Assembly (NCBI GenBank): GCA_034411995.1
Contig: DAOUME010000006.1
Coordinates: 62,001-126,000 of the forward strand
Reading direction: 5' to 3'
DNA length: 64,000 bases
DNA from: JAUVXJ01 sp034411995
GTDB taxonomy: Bacteria > Chloroflexota > Anaerolineae > UBA7937 > B3-Chlor
Shown here: one piece after another, positions 1 to 8,281 of the stretch
Position numbering within the stretch: position 1 is the stretch's first letter
How the letters are laid out: each line of letters begins with the position of its first letter
Notes under the pieces: generated by a model
What the model saw: only the letters and a program-made list of their open reading frames with translations
Told to the model about the DNA's origin: nothing
Database searches by the model: none
Program-made: the position numbers and the translations under genes

Positions 1-1
1 G

Positions 2-925
2 GGGTTCATTGGCAGCCACACGGTGGACGCCCTTCTCGCCCAAGGTGACGAAGTGGTCTGCGTAGACAACTTCAACGACTACTACAACCCGGAGCGGAAG
101 CACAAGAACATCGAGCATGCTGGCCACTCACCCGCTTTCCGTCTGTACGAGGCCGATGTCCGTGACTTCGAGGCCATGGCGCGCCTGTTTGCGGCCGAAA
201 AGCCACACAAGGTGCTCCACCTGGCGGCGATGGCCGGAGTCCGCAACTCGGTCGAGTTTCCCCTCCTCTACGAGGAAGTCAACGTCAGGGGGACGCTGAA
301 TGTCCTGGAACTGGCCGCTCGGCATGGGGTGGCGAACTTCGTCCTGGCCTCCACTTCCTCCGTCTACGGTGCCACCAAGGAGATACCTTTCCAAGAGGAC
401 AATCCAGCCATTCAGCCGCTGGCCCCGTATCCCGCCACCAAGCGGGCGTGCGAGTTGATGGCCCACGTGTATCACCATCTACACGGGCTACGCTGTACTC
501 CCCTCAGATTGTTCACCGCCTATGGACCCAGGGGAAGGCCAGACATGACACCGTACCTCTTCACTGAGGCCATCTCGCACGGTGCAGAGATCACGCTCTT
601 CGACGAGGGGCGGCCCCAACGAGATTTCACCTACATCGACGACATCGTCCAGGGGGTACTGGCCTCCGTCGACGCCGACCTGGATTTCGAGATCATCAAC
701 CTGGGCAACTCCAGGCCGGTGGTGATGAGGGACTTCGTGAGCATCATCGAGCGCTTGGTGGGCAGAAGGGCGAACATCGTCGCTCTGCCTCTTCCTGCCA
801 GTGAGCCCCCGCTCACCTACGCCAACATCTCCAAGGCGCGTCAGTTGCTGGGATACGACCCCTCCACCAATGTGGAAGACGGCATGCGGGAGTTCGTGCG
901 CTGGTACCGGGAGGAGGTAGGCTGA
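2..925 (+). CDS. NAD-dependent epimerase, UDP-glucuronate 4-epimerase type (5' partial)
   Basis: Extended short-chain NAD(P)-dependent sugar-nucleotide epimerase, cut by the window edge. The open frame runs from base 2 and the first visible residues, GFIGSH, are the end of the glycine-rich Rossmann loop, so the true start lies just upstream; the GTG at 23 is internal. Visible family marks are the DNFNDYY stretch after strand 2, LAAMAGVR, the catalytic Ser region STSSVYG, the YPATK pair (Tyr and Lys), and YGPRGRPDMTPYLF followed by RDFTYIDD, which is typical of UDP-glucuronate 4-epimerase-like enzymes. It would supply UDP-galacturonate or a related sugar in the cytoplasm. It ends one base before the next gene and opens a glycan cluster running to 10221. 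Substrate is inferred from family resemblance only. Confidence 0.88.
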   Translation, partial: GFIGSHTVDALLAQGDEVVCVDNFNDYYNPERKHKNIEHAGHSPAFRLYEADVRDFEAMARLFAAEKPHKVLHLAAMAGVRNSVEFPLLYEEVNVRGTLNVLELAARHGVANFVLASTSSVYGATKEIPFQEDNPAIQPLAPYPATKRACELMAHVYHHLHGLRCTPLRLFTAYGPRGRPDMTPYLFTEAISHGAEITLFDEGRPQRDFTYIDDIVQGVLASVDADLDFEIINLGNSRPVVMRDFVSIIERLVGRRANIVALPLPASEPPLTYANISKARQLLGYDPSTNVEDGMREFVRWYREEVG

Positions 926-926
926 G

Positions 927-2000
927 ATGATGGAACTCCTGCCGCGCCTCCCCGCTTACCTGGCCTTTCATCGGTTCGGGAGGCCAAGGCCTCTCCCCTT
1001 CAATCTGGTCGTCAGTGTCACCTATCGCTGCAACTCTCGCTGCAAGACCTGCAACGTCTGGAAGCGCTCCGCCGACGAGCTCACCACGGAGGAATGGGAG
1101 CGGGTGTTCTCCAAGATAGGAGGTGCACCCTACTATCTCACCTTCAGCGGGGGCGAGCCCTTTCTCCGCGAGGACATCACCGGTATCGTGGTCACGGCAG
1201 CGCGCTTATGTAAACCGGGCATCATCACCATTCCCACCAACGGTCTGCTGACCGGCGTGGTGCCGCGCAGGGTCGAAGAAATCGCCACAGCGGTGAAGGG
1301 CACGGAGCTGGGCATCAACGTGTCCCTCGATGGCGTGGGCGAGGAGCACGACGCCATCAGAGGTGTGCCGGGCAACTATGAGAAGGCCCTGGAGACGTAC
1401 CGGGCTCTGAGGGCGCTCTCCTATCCCCACCTCACCCTCAGCATCCATACGGTGGTCTCCCGCTTCAACGTGCAGCGCCTGCCCCAGATATACGAGGAAC
1501 TGGCCCTTCTCGAGCCGGATTCGTATATCAGCGAGGTGGCGGAGGAGCGGGTGGAACTGGGCACCATGGGCACGGACATCGCCCCCTCTCCGGAGGAGTA
1601 CGCACCGGTGGCCGACTTCCTGGCCGCAAGAGCCAGGAACGGCACCTATAGCGGCCTGGCTCGCATCACCCAGGCCTTCAGGGCCCAGTACTACGAGCTG
1701 GCCAAGAGAGTCCTGGCGGAGCGGAGGCAGGTCATACCTTGCTATGCTGGCTTCTCCTCGGCACACATCGCCCCGGACGGCGACGTCTGGTCCTGCTGCA
1801 CCCGAGCAGAGCCCCTCGGCAACCTCCGAGAGACAGACTACGATCTGAGACCGATCTGGCTGGGCGAGCGAGCCAGGGCCATCAGGCGCAGTATCGCCGC
1901 CGGTGAGTGCTATTGTCCCATGGCCAACGTCTCCTATTCCAACATGCTCCTTCACCCGCCAACCCTGATCCGCGTAGCTCGCCAGGTGCTGACCACGTAG
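927..2000 (+). CDS. Radical SAM protein with SPASM-like C-terminus
   Basis: Radical S-adenosylmethionine enzyme of 357 residues. The [4Fe-4S]-SAM signature CNSRCKTC (CX3CX2C) sits near residue 36, followed by FSGGEPFLRED, the GGE motif that contacts the SAM amino group. The C-terminal third has the SPASM/twitch pattern: CYAGFSSAHIAPDGDVWSCC, a GN motif, IWLGERAR and GECYCP, suggesting one or more auxiliary Fe-S clusters. The start ATG at 927 is one base after the upstream stop, so the two genes are translationally linked; a second ATG follows at once. Such proteins often sit in cell-surface glycan or peptide-modification clusters; the substrate cannot be told from sequence. Confidence 0.87.
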   Translation: MMELLPRLPAYLAFHRFGRPRPLPFNLVVSVTYRCNSRCKTCNVWKRSADELTTEEWERVFSKIGGAPYYLTFSGGEPFLREDITGIVVTAARLCKPGIITIPTNGLLTGVVPRRVEEIATAVKGTELGINVSLDGVGEEHDAIRGVPGNYEKALETYRALRALSYPHLTLSIHTVVSRFNVQRLPQIYEELALLEPDSYISEVAEERVELGTMGTDIAPSPEEYAPVADFLAARARNGTYSGLARITQAFRAQYYELAKRVLAERRQVIPCYAGFSSAHIAPDGDVWSCCTRAEPLGNLRETDYDLRPIWLGERARAIRRSIAAGECYCPMANVSYSNMLLHPPTLIRVARQVLTT

Positions 2001-2029
2001 GAGCTCGTCGGTGAGACACAGAGGTGCCG

Positions 2030-3595
2030 ATGGTGCGAAAAGCACGTAGGCTGTACGGCGAGCACAGCGATCTCGTTTTGTTCGCCGTGCTCTTCGTGGC
2101 TTTCCGCGTGATGACCTTGCTCCTCTACCGCCCCGGTGGGTTCATCGCCGATTACTCCGACTACAATACCAGCTACCTTCCCTTTGCCCAGTGGTCGGAT
2201 CGAGGCCTCTATCCCTTCGTTCACTACTGGCTGGAATGGCCTCCGCTCTTTGCCTGGCTGGTCGTGGGGGTGTACCGTCTCAGCCTCCTCGTCCCCCCAT
2301 GGGTGGACCCGCGGCTGTGGTACAACACACTGCTGGGCCTGTCGTTCCTGTTGTTCGAAACAGGCAACTTCGTGCTCGTCTACCTGATGGGCCTGGAGAT
2401 CTACGACAGGAGCAAGGCCCTGCGGTGTGCCCTCATCTACGCCTGTCTCTTCGCCCCGGTCTACATTTGGAGCGGATGGAACGACTCCGGGTCTCTCTTC
2501 TTCCTGCTCCTGGGACTGTACCTGTTGCTCAGAAACAAGCCGCTGGCGGCGGGCGTCGTCGGCGGAGTCGGGTTCTGGTTCAAAGTCATCCCTATCCTCC
2601 TCGTACCCGTGGGCCTCAGGGTCTTGAGCGGACTCCGACGCTGGGCGCTCTTTCTGGTGGGACTGGGGTTCGCTCTACTGGTCATCGCTGTGCCCTTTAT
2701 GTGGCTGAACGCAGGGTTCTTGTGGGCCTTCTTCGCCAATCTGCTGGGGCGCTCCTCGTGGGAGACGGTGTGGGCTCTGTTCGACGGTTACTACTCATAC
2801 GGCGTGGTGAGCGCAGATCGCCTCACCATACCTAGCGATTTCAGCAGTCACGCCTCGTCTCTGCCCTGGCCTGCCATTACCGCCGTCTTCGCCCTCCTCC
2901 TTCTGTGGCTCTATACCCGGCGCGTCTCCTATGCTGCCAAACTGCGCACCATCGCCCTGGCGGGCCTGACCGTCAGCCTGTTCACGCTGTACAGCAAGGG
3001 GTACAGCCCCCAGTTCATCGTCCAGCTCATCCCCTTCGCCGTGCTCCTGCTGCCCAACCTGAAGGGGGCCTCCTACGTCATCCTGCTGGACGTGATCAAC
3101 TTCCTGGAGGCCACGGTCTACTTCATCATGCTGCCGGACCAACGGTGGCTACTGGTCAGCACAGTGCTGCTCCGGACGCTGCTCATCATCGCCCTCAGTC
3201 TCGAATTCGGATTCGTCCTCGTCGATGTCAGATCGACCCGGATAACTACCCTCCATCGGAGGGCCTCCACAGCCCTGCTGGTGTGCGTACTGGTGTCGCT
3301 CTGCGCGCTGCTCTACCCTCTGGGCCAGGCCTACGTCTCCAGCCGCCAGAGGGCAGAGGAGCTTCGTCCTTTGGCGGGGGTCTCCCAGCTTGCTTCGACC
3401 TGCCCAGGGGACCTCACGGTCTACTCTGGCCCCCGCGTCACTACGACGGCTCCCATGGCCCAGTGCCGGGACGGCTCCTGGCTGCTGATGGCATCACCTG
3501 CGTGGGTTGACCGGTGCGAGGATTCGGTGACAGACGGGTCAGAAGCTGTGGCCTACCTGGCCCCTGACAGGATGGCGCTGCCACCATGCCCATGA
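2030..3595 (+). CDS. GT-C type polytopic membrane glycosyltransferase (mannosyltransferase-like)
   Basis: About 521 residues with roughly a dozen hydrophobic segments, starting with a short positive N-terminus (MVRKARRLYGEH). The first extracytoplasmic loop holds acidic residues (IADYSDYNTSYLPFAQW), and a later segment reads FWFKVIPILLVPVG, as in GT-C/GT87 mannosyltransferases that use polyprenyl-phosphate sugars. It should add sugars on the outer face of the membrane. ATG 2030 is preferred over GTG 2024 because GAGG at 2021-2024 then sits five bases upstream. The 3' end overlaps the next gene by ten bases. Exact donor and acceptor are unknown; the GT-C assignment rests on topology and loop character. 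Confidence 0.72.
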   Translation: MVRKARRLYGEHSDLVLFAVLFVAFRVMTLLLYRPGGFIADYSDYNTSYLPFAQWSDRGLYPFVHYWLEWPPLFAWLVVGVYRLSLLVPPWVDPRLWYNTLLGLSFLLFETGNFVLVYLMGLEIYDRSKALRCALIYACLFAPVYIWSGWNDSGSLFFLLLGLYLLLRNKPLAAGVVGGVGFWFKVIPILLVPVGLRVLSGLRRWALFLVGLGFALLVIAVPFMWLNAGFLWAFFANLLGRSSWETVWALFDGYYSYGVVSADRLTIPSDFSSHASSLPWPAITAVFALLLLWLYTRRVSYAAKLRTIALAGLTVSLFTLYSKGYSPQFIVQLIPFAVLLLPNLKGASYVILLDVINFLEATVYFIMLPDQRWLLVSTVLLRTLLIIALSLEFGFVLVDVRSTRITTLHRRASTALLVCVLVSLCALLYPLGQAYVSSRQRAEELRPLAGVSQLASTCPGDLTVYSGPRVTTTAPMAQCRDGSWLLMASPAWVDRCEDSVTDGSEAVAYLAPDRMALPPCP

Positions 3596-5454
3596 AGAGC
3601 ACCGACAAGCATCTTGCCGTAGCGCTGCTGCTTCTCCTGTTCTCCGTCTATCTCGTCACCTACAGCGGCACCCTCCACTCCAGTGACGGACAGGCCATGT
3701 TGTCCGTGTCCGAGAGCCTGGTCAGGAGAGGTGCCTACGACATCAACCAGATCCGTTGGATGGGTCTCCAGCAAGGGACCTTCGGTCCGGATGGGAATCT
3801 CTACTGCCGCAAGGGTCCTGGAACCTCGCTGGTCGCCCTACCGCTGGCCTGGTTGGGGTTGGCGGTGCCGGCCTGGGGGCTCGTCCAGACCACGATGCTT
3901 CTCAACGCCCTGGTCACGGCGCTCACGGCAACAATGATCTTCACCTACGTACGACGTCTGGGGTACAGGCAGACCACGGGTTTGGTCACGGCGGTGGTCT
4001 TTGGAGTGGGCACTATAGCCTGGCCCTACGCCAAGTACTTCTTCAGCGAGCCGTTGACCGGCCTTTGCCTGCTGGCCGCCGCGTATTTCACTCTGCCTCG
4101 CGGCTCATCTCCTGACGAAGGACCATCGTGGCCGGGATGCCTCCTAGCTGGGTTCTTCCTCGGCCTGGCCGTGGCCACACGGTTCGCCAACGCCGTCCTT
4201 CTGCCCATCTATGCGGGCTTGCTCGTCTTCTATCTCCTCCGCAGGCCTGGTCTCACTAGTTGGTCGGCTCTGCGATCCGCTCCTTCGCTCCTTCTGTCCG
4301 CGACGTGGAGGCAATCGCTCGCCTGGGCTGTCCCTCTACTGCTATGGGCCGCCCTCCTGGCCGCCTACAACTACCTCCGGTTCGGCAACCCGCTGATGAC
4401 GGGATATCTGCCCGAGGAGTCCTTCTCCGCCCCCTGGATGACGGGCATACTGGGGCTGCTGGTCAGCCCGGGCCGCGGTCTCATCTTCTTTTGCCCTGTT
4501 CTGCTGTCCTGCATACCCGCCTGGCCCCGCTTTTTCCGCCGCCACCATGCGCAGAGCGTGTTCATCCTCCTCACGGTCGGGTGCTACGTCTTGCTGTACG
4601 GCAAGTGGTTCATGTGGCACGGGGGCTTCGCCTGGGGCCCGCGCTTCCTCCTGCCCATCATCCCCCTGTTGTGCGTGGTCCTGGCCCCGCTCTTGGAGGG
4701 CCTGCAGGGCAAGACCAGGGCAGCGTTCTGGGCTCTACTGGCGGTGAGTGCCGCTGTCCAGGTGCCAGGGCTGAGCGTACATTTCATCCATCACCAGCAG
4801 GCGCTTCTCGAAACAGGACTGCCCCTCTTCGATCCGATCACCTTCTTCGATCCGCGATACGGACAGTTGTGGGGCACCCTGGCTTTCTTGAAGCCCGAGA
4901 ACCTGGACTTCGCCTGGGTGCAGACGACCTCTGGCTGCACCCTGGACTGGCTATCCCTGGCCGCGAGCCTGCTCCTGGTGCTCTCCTGTGGCGCTGTCCT
5001 GGCACTGGTGGTGCGCCAGGCTGCCGGTCGCCAGCATAGGATCTACGTGTTCGTGCTGCTTCCTCTGCTCCTGGCGGGCGGCACCGGTTTGCTCCTGGCC
5101 CGCTACCAGAACGACGGCCATGCAGACTACGTGCAGATGCTGGAAAGCCTCCAGGCTGCGTCCGAGCCCCAGGATGCCATCGTGCAGAACTCCCCCCCCG
5201 AGACGGCGGTCTTGCAGAACCATTACAAGGGCCACCTCCCCTCCTTTGGGCTCTTCGAAGGGGAAGGACCCCTATCCAGCGACACCCTGGCCTTGCTCGA
5301 CGGTCTGGCCGCCGGGCACCCCCGAGTCTGGCTCATTCCTGGCGACCTCCCGCCATCCACCAACGGCCTCGACATGTGGTTCACCGAGCGAGGCTGGTCG
5401 GCGGAGCACCGCAGCTTTGGCAGCGAACGGTTGACCCTCTACACCCGACCCTAG
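3586..5454 (+). CDS. Polytopic membrane glycosyltransferase, PMT/ArnT-like
   Basis: A 622-residue integral membrane protein with 11-13 hydrophobic segments and a soluble C-terminal tail of about 100 residues after the last segment (ALVVRQAAG, then LLLAGGTGLLLARY). The stretch TIAWPYAKYFFSEPLTGLC is typical of bacterial phospholipid-carrier-dependent glycosyltransferases. The first loop carries SDGQAMLSVSESL with acidic residues. It overlaps the preceding gene (ATG 3586 versus stop 3593-3595), showing translational coupling. It is likely one of several GT-C enzymes that assemble or modify the same glycan. No specific substrate can be read from the sequence. Confidence 0.7.
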   Translation: MPMKSTDKHLAVALLLLLFSVYLVTYSGTLHSSDGQAMLSVSESLVRRGAYDINQIRWMGLQQGTFGPDGNLYCRKGPGTSLVALPLAWLGLAVPAWGLVQTTMLLNALVTALTATMIFTYVRRLGYRQTTGLVTAVVFGVGTIAWPYAKYFFSEPLTGLCLLAAAYFTLPRGSSPDEGPSWPGCLLAGFFLGLAVATRFANAVLLPIYAGLLVFYLLRRPGLTSWSALRSAPSLLLSATWRQSLAWAVPLLLWAALLAAYNYLRFGNPLMTGYLPEESFSAPWMTGILGLLVSPGRGLIFFCPVLLSCIPAWPRFFRRHHAQSVFILLTVGCYVLLYGKWFMWHGGFAWGPRFLLPIIPLLCVVLAPLLEGLQGKTRAAFWALLAVSAAVQVPGLSVHFIHHQQALLETGLPLFDPITFFDPRYGQLWGTLAFLKPENLDFAWVQTTSGCTLDWLSLAASLLLVLSCGAVLALVVRQAAGRQHRIYVFVLLPLLLAGGTGLLLARYQNDGHADYVQMLESLQAASEPQDAIVQNSPPETAVLQNHYKGHLPSFGLFEGEGPLSSDTLALLDGLAAGHPRVWLIPGDLPPSTNGLDMWFTERGWSAEHRSFGSERLTLYTRP

Positions 5455-5485
5455 TCTGCTCGCAGGAGAGGCCGCGGCCCCTCCG

Positions 5486-5514
5486 TTGCCGCGACGCCCT
5501 GGCTGTGATAAGAT
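5486..5514 (+). promoter_or_regulatory. Candidate sigma70-type promoter
   Basis: TTGCCG (5486-5491), 17 bp, TAAGAT (5509-5514) in the only sizeable gap of the first cluster. It lies about 28 bases upstream of the TTG start at 5549, so the last two membrane proteins may be transcribed independently of the upstream genes. The -10 is imperfect. Confidence 0.4.
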
Positions 5515-5548
5515 TAGCCGCAAGCTAGCGGTTGCCGGGAGGCCTCTC

Positions 5549-8281
5549 TTGGCCAGATCAATGCGCAAACCAGCCACCACACAAGCCATCGTCGTCGCCC
5601 TGTTCGCCGTCCTGACACTTCTGCTCACCTATCCTCTGGTCACTCATTTCAACACCCACGTGATGGGGACCGACGTCTGGGCCTTTGACGAGTATACCTT
5701 CGTCTGGAACATGTGGTGGTTCCGGTACTCGCTGCTCACACTGCACACCAGCCCTCTCTTTTCGAGCTACATCTTCTACCCGCTGGGCATCAGCCTGGTG
5801 CTCTATACGTACAACCTCTTCAACGCCCTGATCTCCCTCCCCTTGCAGCCTTTTCTCTCTCTGCCCGCCATCGCCAACCTGATGAACGTCTTCGCGTTCA
5901 CCTTCTCTGGATACGGGACCTATCTCCTGCTCTATTACCTTCTGCACCAGAAGAGAGAGAACGGGGCGCGAGGCGCCCTATCCGTCCACGCCGCATCTTT
6001 CGTCGGCGGCCTGGTGTACGCCTTCGCGTCGTACCATTTCGTCTATGCCGCCCTGGGCCACTACGACATGGTGGGCACCCACTGGATACCCTTCTACGTT
6101 CTCTTCCTGGTCAAGACGGTGAACGAGAGGCGGTGGCGGAACGCCCTGCTGGCAGGGGGCTTCGCCACGTTGGCCATGCTCTGTGAGATGATCTTCGGGG
6201 TCTTCCTGGCTTTGCTCACGGTGATCATCCTGGGCTTCGCGGGATGGAAACGTATCGTCAACCTGGACTTCTTCAAGTGCCTGGCCACGCTGCTCGTGAC
6301 CTGCCTGGTGACCTATTCGCCTGTGGGGTACCCCATCCTCAGGGAGTTCTTCAAAGGCGAGTACGCCCTGGAGGGCTGGGGCGACTCTGAGAAGCTGCTG
6401 GTGGACCTGTTCGGGTTCACCACACCCACTGCTCTGCATCCCCTCTTCGGCACAGACTGGAGAGGCGAGCTAACCGCCGTCAGGGAGGGCACGGCCCGTT
6501 TCGTGGACGTCAACACCGTGTTCCTGGGCTGGGTAGTGATCCTCCTGGCCGTCGTGGCCACGGTGAGGTACTGGAGAACCGTCAAGCCCTGGGTGGTGGG
6601 GGCGCTGGTCTCGGCGGTATTGGCCATGGGCCCCCTGCTGCACATCAACGGGCGTTCCGTCTTCGACCTGGATGGCTTGCTGGTCAACGTGCCCTTGCCC
6701 TTCATCCTCCTCCACTACATCCCCGTGGTGAAAGCCAACCGGGTGCCGAACCGCTTCAGCGCCGTGCTCATGCTTTGCCTGGCGGTGCTGGTGGGCTTCG
6801 CCTGCCAGGCCATCCTGCGCCGGTTCAACCGGCGGTCGTCGATCCTGGGCGTTTCGGCCCTCCTCTCCTGCCTGATTCTGTTCGAGCATCTTGCTCTTCC
6901 TGTGCCGCTCACCGACGCCACCGTGCCTCAGTGGTATCGTGAGCTCGCCGAAGAGCCCGGCGACTTCTCCATCCTGGAGTTTCCCCTCGGCTGGCGAAAC
7001 AGCTTTGGGGTGTTCGGAGCGGAGCGGACACAGGTCCAGTACTACCAGACCGTCCACCAGAAGCGGCTGCCTTCGGGGAACATCTCCCGGAACCCTGCCT
7101 TCAAGTTCGAATACTTCCAGCGCTTGCCCATCTTCGACTCTATCGCCAGGGTGGAACTATACGAAGAAGTGGATGCTGCGCGGGTGGAGCAGGACCGCTC
7201 ACTGGTCGACGACCTGATCTACTTCTTCGACCTGCGCTATCTGGTTTTCCAGCCCATCGTGCCCGGTCGCCCTCCCTACTCCGACACCCGCCCTCAAGTG
7301 GAAGCGTACGTGCAACAGGTCTTCCCGGTGGAGAAGGCCTACGAGGACGAGGGCGGGCTCACCGTCTACCGCGTGGAGCAGCCAGGAGATCGCACCGAGC
7401 TAAGCATCGACTTCGGAACCGAGGGAGCCTGGCTGTACCAGGGTGAAGGCTGGAGCCGCGAGGAGACGATAGGCGAGGCCACTGCCAACTGGGCCGACGC
7501 ACGGGTCGCCCAGATCTTCTTTCCACTCCGTCAGATCGGCGACTACGAGCTCAGCTTCCGCGCCCTGGCCTTCGCCTACGAGGGCGCGCCACAGCAAACA
7601 ATGGCCGTGCGCGTCAACGGCCACAAGCTGGCCGAGTCGTTCTCCATTGGTCCCTACTGGGAAGAACATACCCTCTCCATGCCCGCGGAGTATTTGAGGA
7701 CCGGCCTCAACGAGGTCCTGCTGGAGTTCGCCTACGCAGCATCCCCTCGGGATGTGCTGCCCGGGCAGTTCGCCATTGGGAAGACCGGCGTGACCTCGCC
7801 CCTGGAGATCACGGTCAATAGCGCAGGCTCGAACGCGGGCGACTTCGCCTACATCACGGTGGGCGAGAACGACGCCTCCCCCCATCGTAGAGGGTACAAT
7901 CTGGCAGTGGTTGACCCCCGCACCGGAGCGGTGGTCGAGAAAGCGGGCTTCGACACCTTCGCCAACGAGTTCGAGGCGCAGGACCTGGCAGACTTCGTAG
8001 CCGCCATGCCTGACGGATACATCGTGGCCGTGGGCGTGAGGGACGACGGCGCTGCTCATCTCACCGAGGAGGCCGTGGAGGCCCTGCGTTCCCTGGGCGC
8101 AGAGCTGGACCTGCGCGGCACGGAATATCTGTCCCACGCCATCATCGGCGTCAAGGGAGCGATACCAGGGACTGCGCTGGAGGCCTCCGGGGAAGGCAAC
8201 TCCTACCTGCACGTGGGCCAGAATCCTGACGACCGCACCCTCTCGGTCGCCTTGGATTACGTCAACATAGAGCTACGATGA
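5549..8281 (+). CDS. Large GT-C-like membrane protein with C-terminal extracytoplasmic domains
   Basis: About 910 residues. The N-terminal half has about ten membrane spans, beginning with ATTQAIVVALFAVLTLLLTYPLV, and a first loop with paired aromatic and acidic residues (GTDVWAFDEYTFVWNMWW). The remainder, after roughly residue 430, is soluble and probably outside the cell; it includes a beta-rich part with NGHKLAESF and a late part resembling the interchange domain of large GT-C proteins (GYIVAVGVRDDGA). The start is chosen as TTG 5549 because GGGAGG at 5537-5542 sits six bases upstream; ATG 5561 is an alternative without a Shine-Dalgarno site. The stop overlaps the next start as ATGA. Its glycan substrate is unknown. 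Confidence 0.68.
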   Translation: MARSMRKPATTQAIVVALFAVLTLLLTYPLVTHFNTHVMGTDVWAFDEYTFVWNMWWFRYSLLTLHTSPLFSSYIFYPLGISLVLYTYNLFNALISLPLQPFLSLPAIANLMNVFAFTFSGYGTYLLLYYLLHQKRENGARGALSVHAASFVGGLVYAFASYHFVYAALGHYDMVGTHWIPFYVLFLVKTVNERRWRNALLAGGFATLAMLCEMIFGVFLALLTVIILGFAGWKRIVNLDFFKCLATLLVTCLVTYSPVGYPILREFFKGEYALEGWGDSEKLLVDLFGFTTPTALHPLFGTDWRGELTAVREGTARFVDVNTVFLGWVVILLAVVATVRYWRTVKPWVVGALVSAVLAMGPLLHINGRSVFDLDGLLVNVPLPFILLHYIPVVKANRVPNRFSAVLMLCLAVLVGFACQAILRRFNRRSSILGVSALLSCLILFEHLALPVPLTDATVPQWYRELAEEPGDFSILEFPLGWRNSFGVFGAERTQVQYYQTVHQKRLPSGNISRNPAFKFEYFQRLPIFDSIARVELYEEVDAARVEQDRSLVDDLIYFFDLRYLVFQPIVPGRPPYSDTRPQVEAYVQQVFPVEKAYEDEGGLTVYRVEQPGDRTELSIDFGTEGAWLYQGEGWSREETIGEATANWADARVAQIFFPLRQIGDYELSFRALAFAYEGAPQQTMAVRVNGHKLAESFSIGPYWEEHTLSMPAEYLRTGLNEVLLEFAYAASPRDVLPGQFAIGKTGVTSPLEITVNSAGSNAGDFAYITVGENDASPHRRGYNLAVVDPRTGAVVEKAGFDTFANEFEAQDLADFVAAMPDGYIVAVGVRDDGAAHLTEEAVEALRSLGAELDLRGTEYLSHAIIGVKGAIPGTALEASGEGNSYLHVGQNPDDRTLSVALDYVNIELR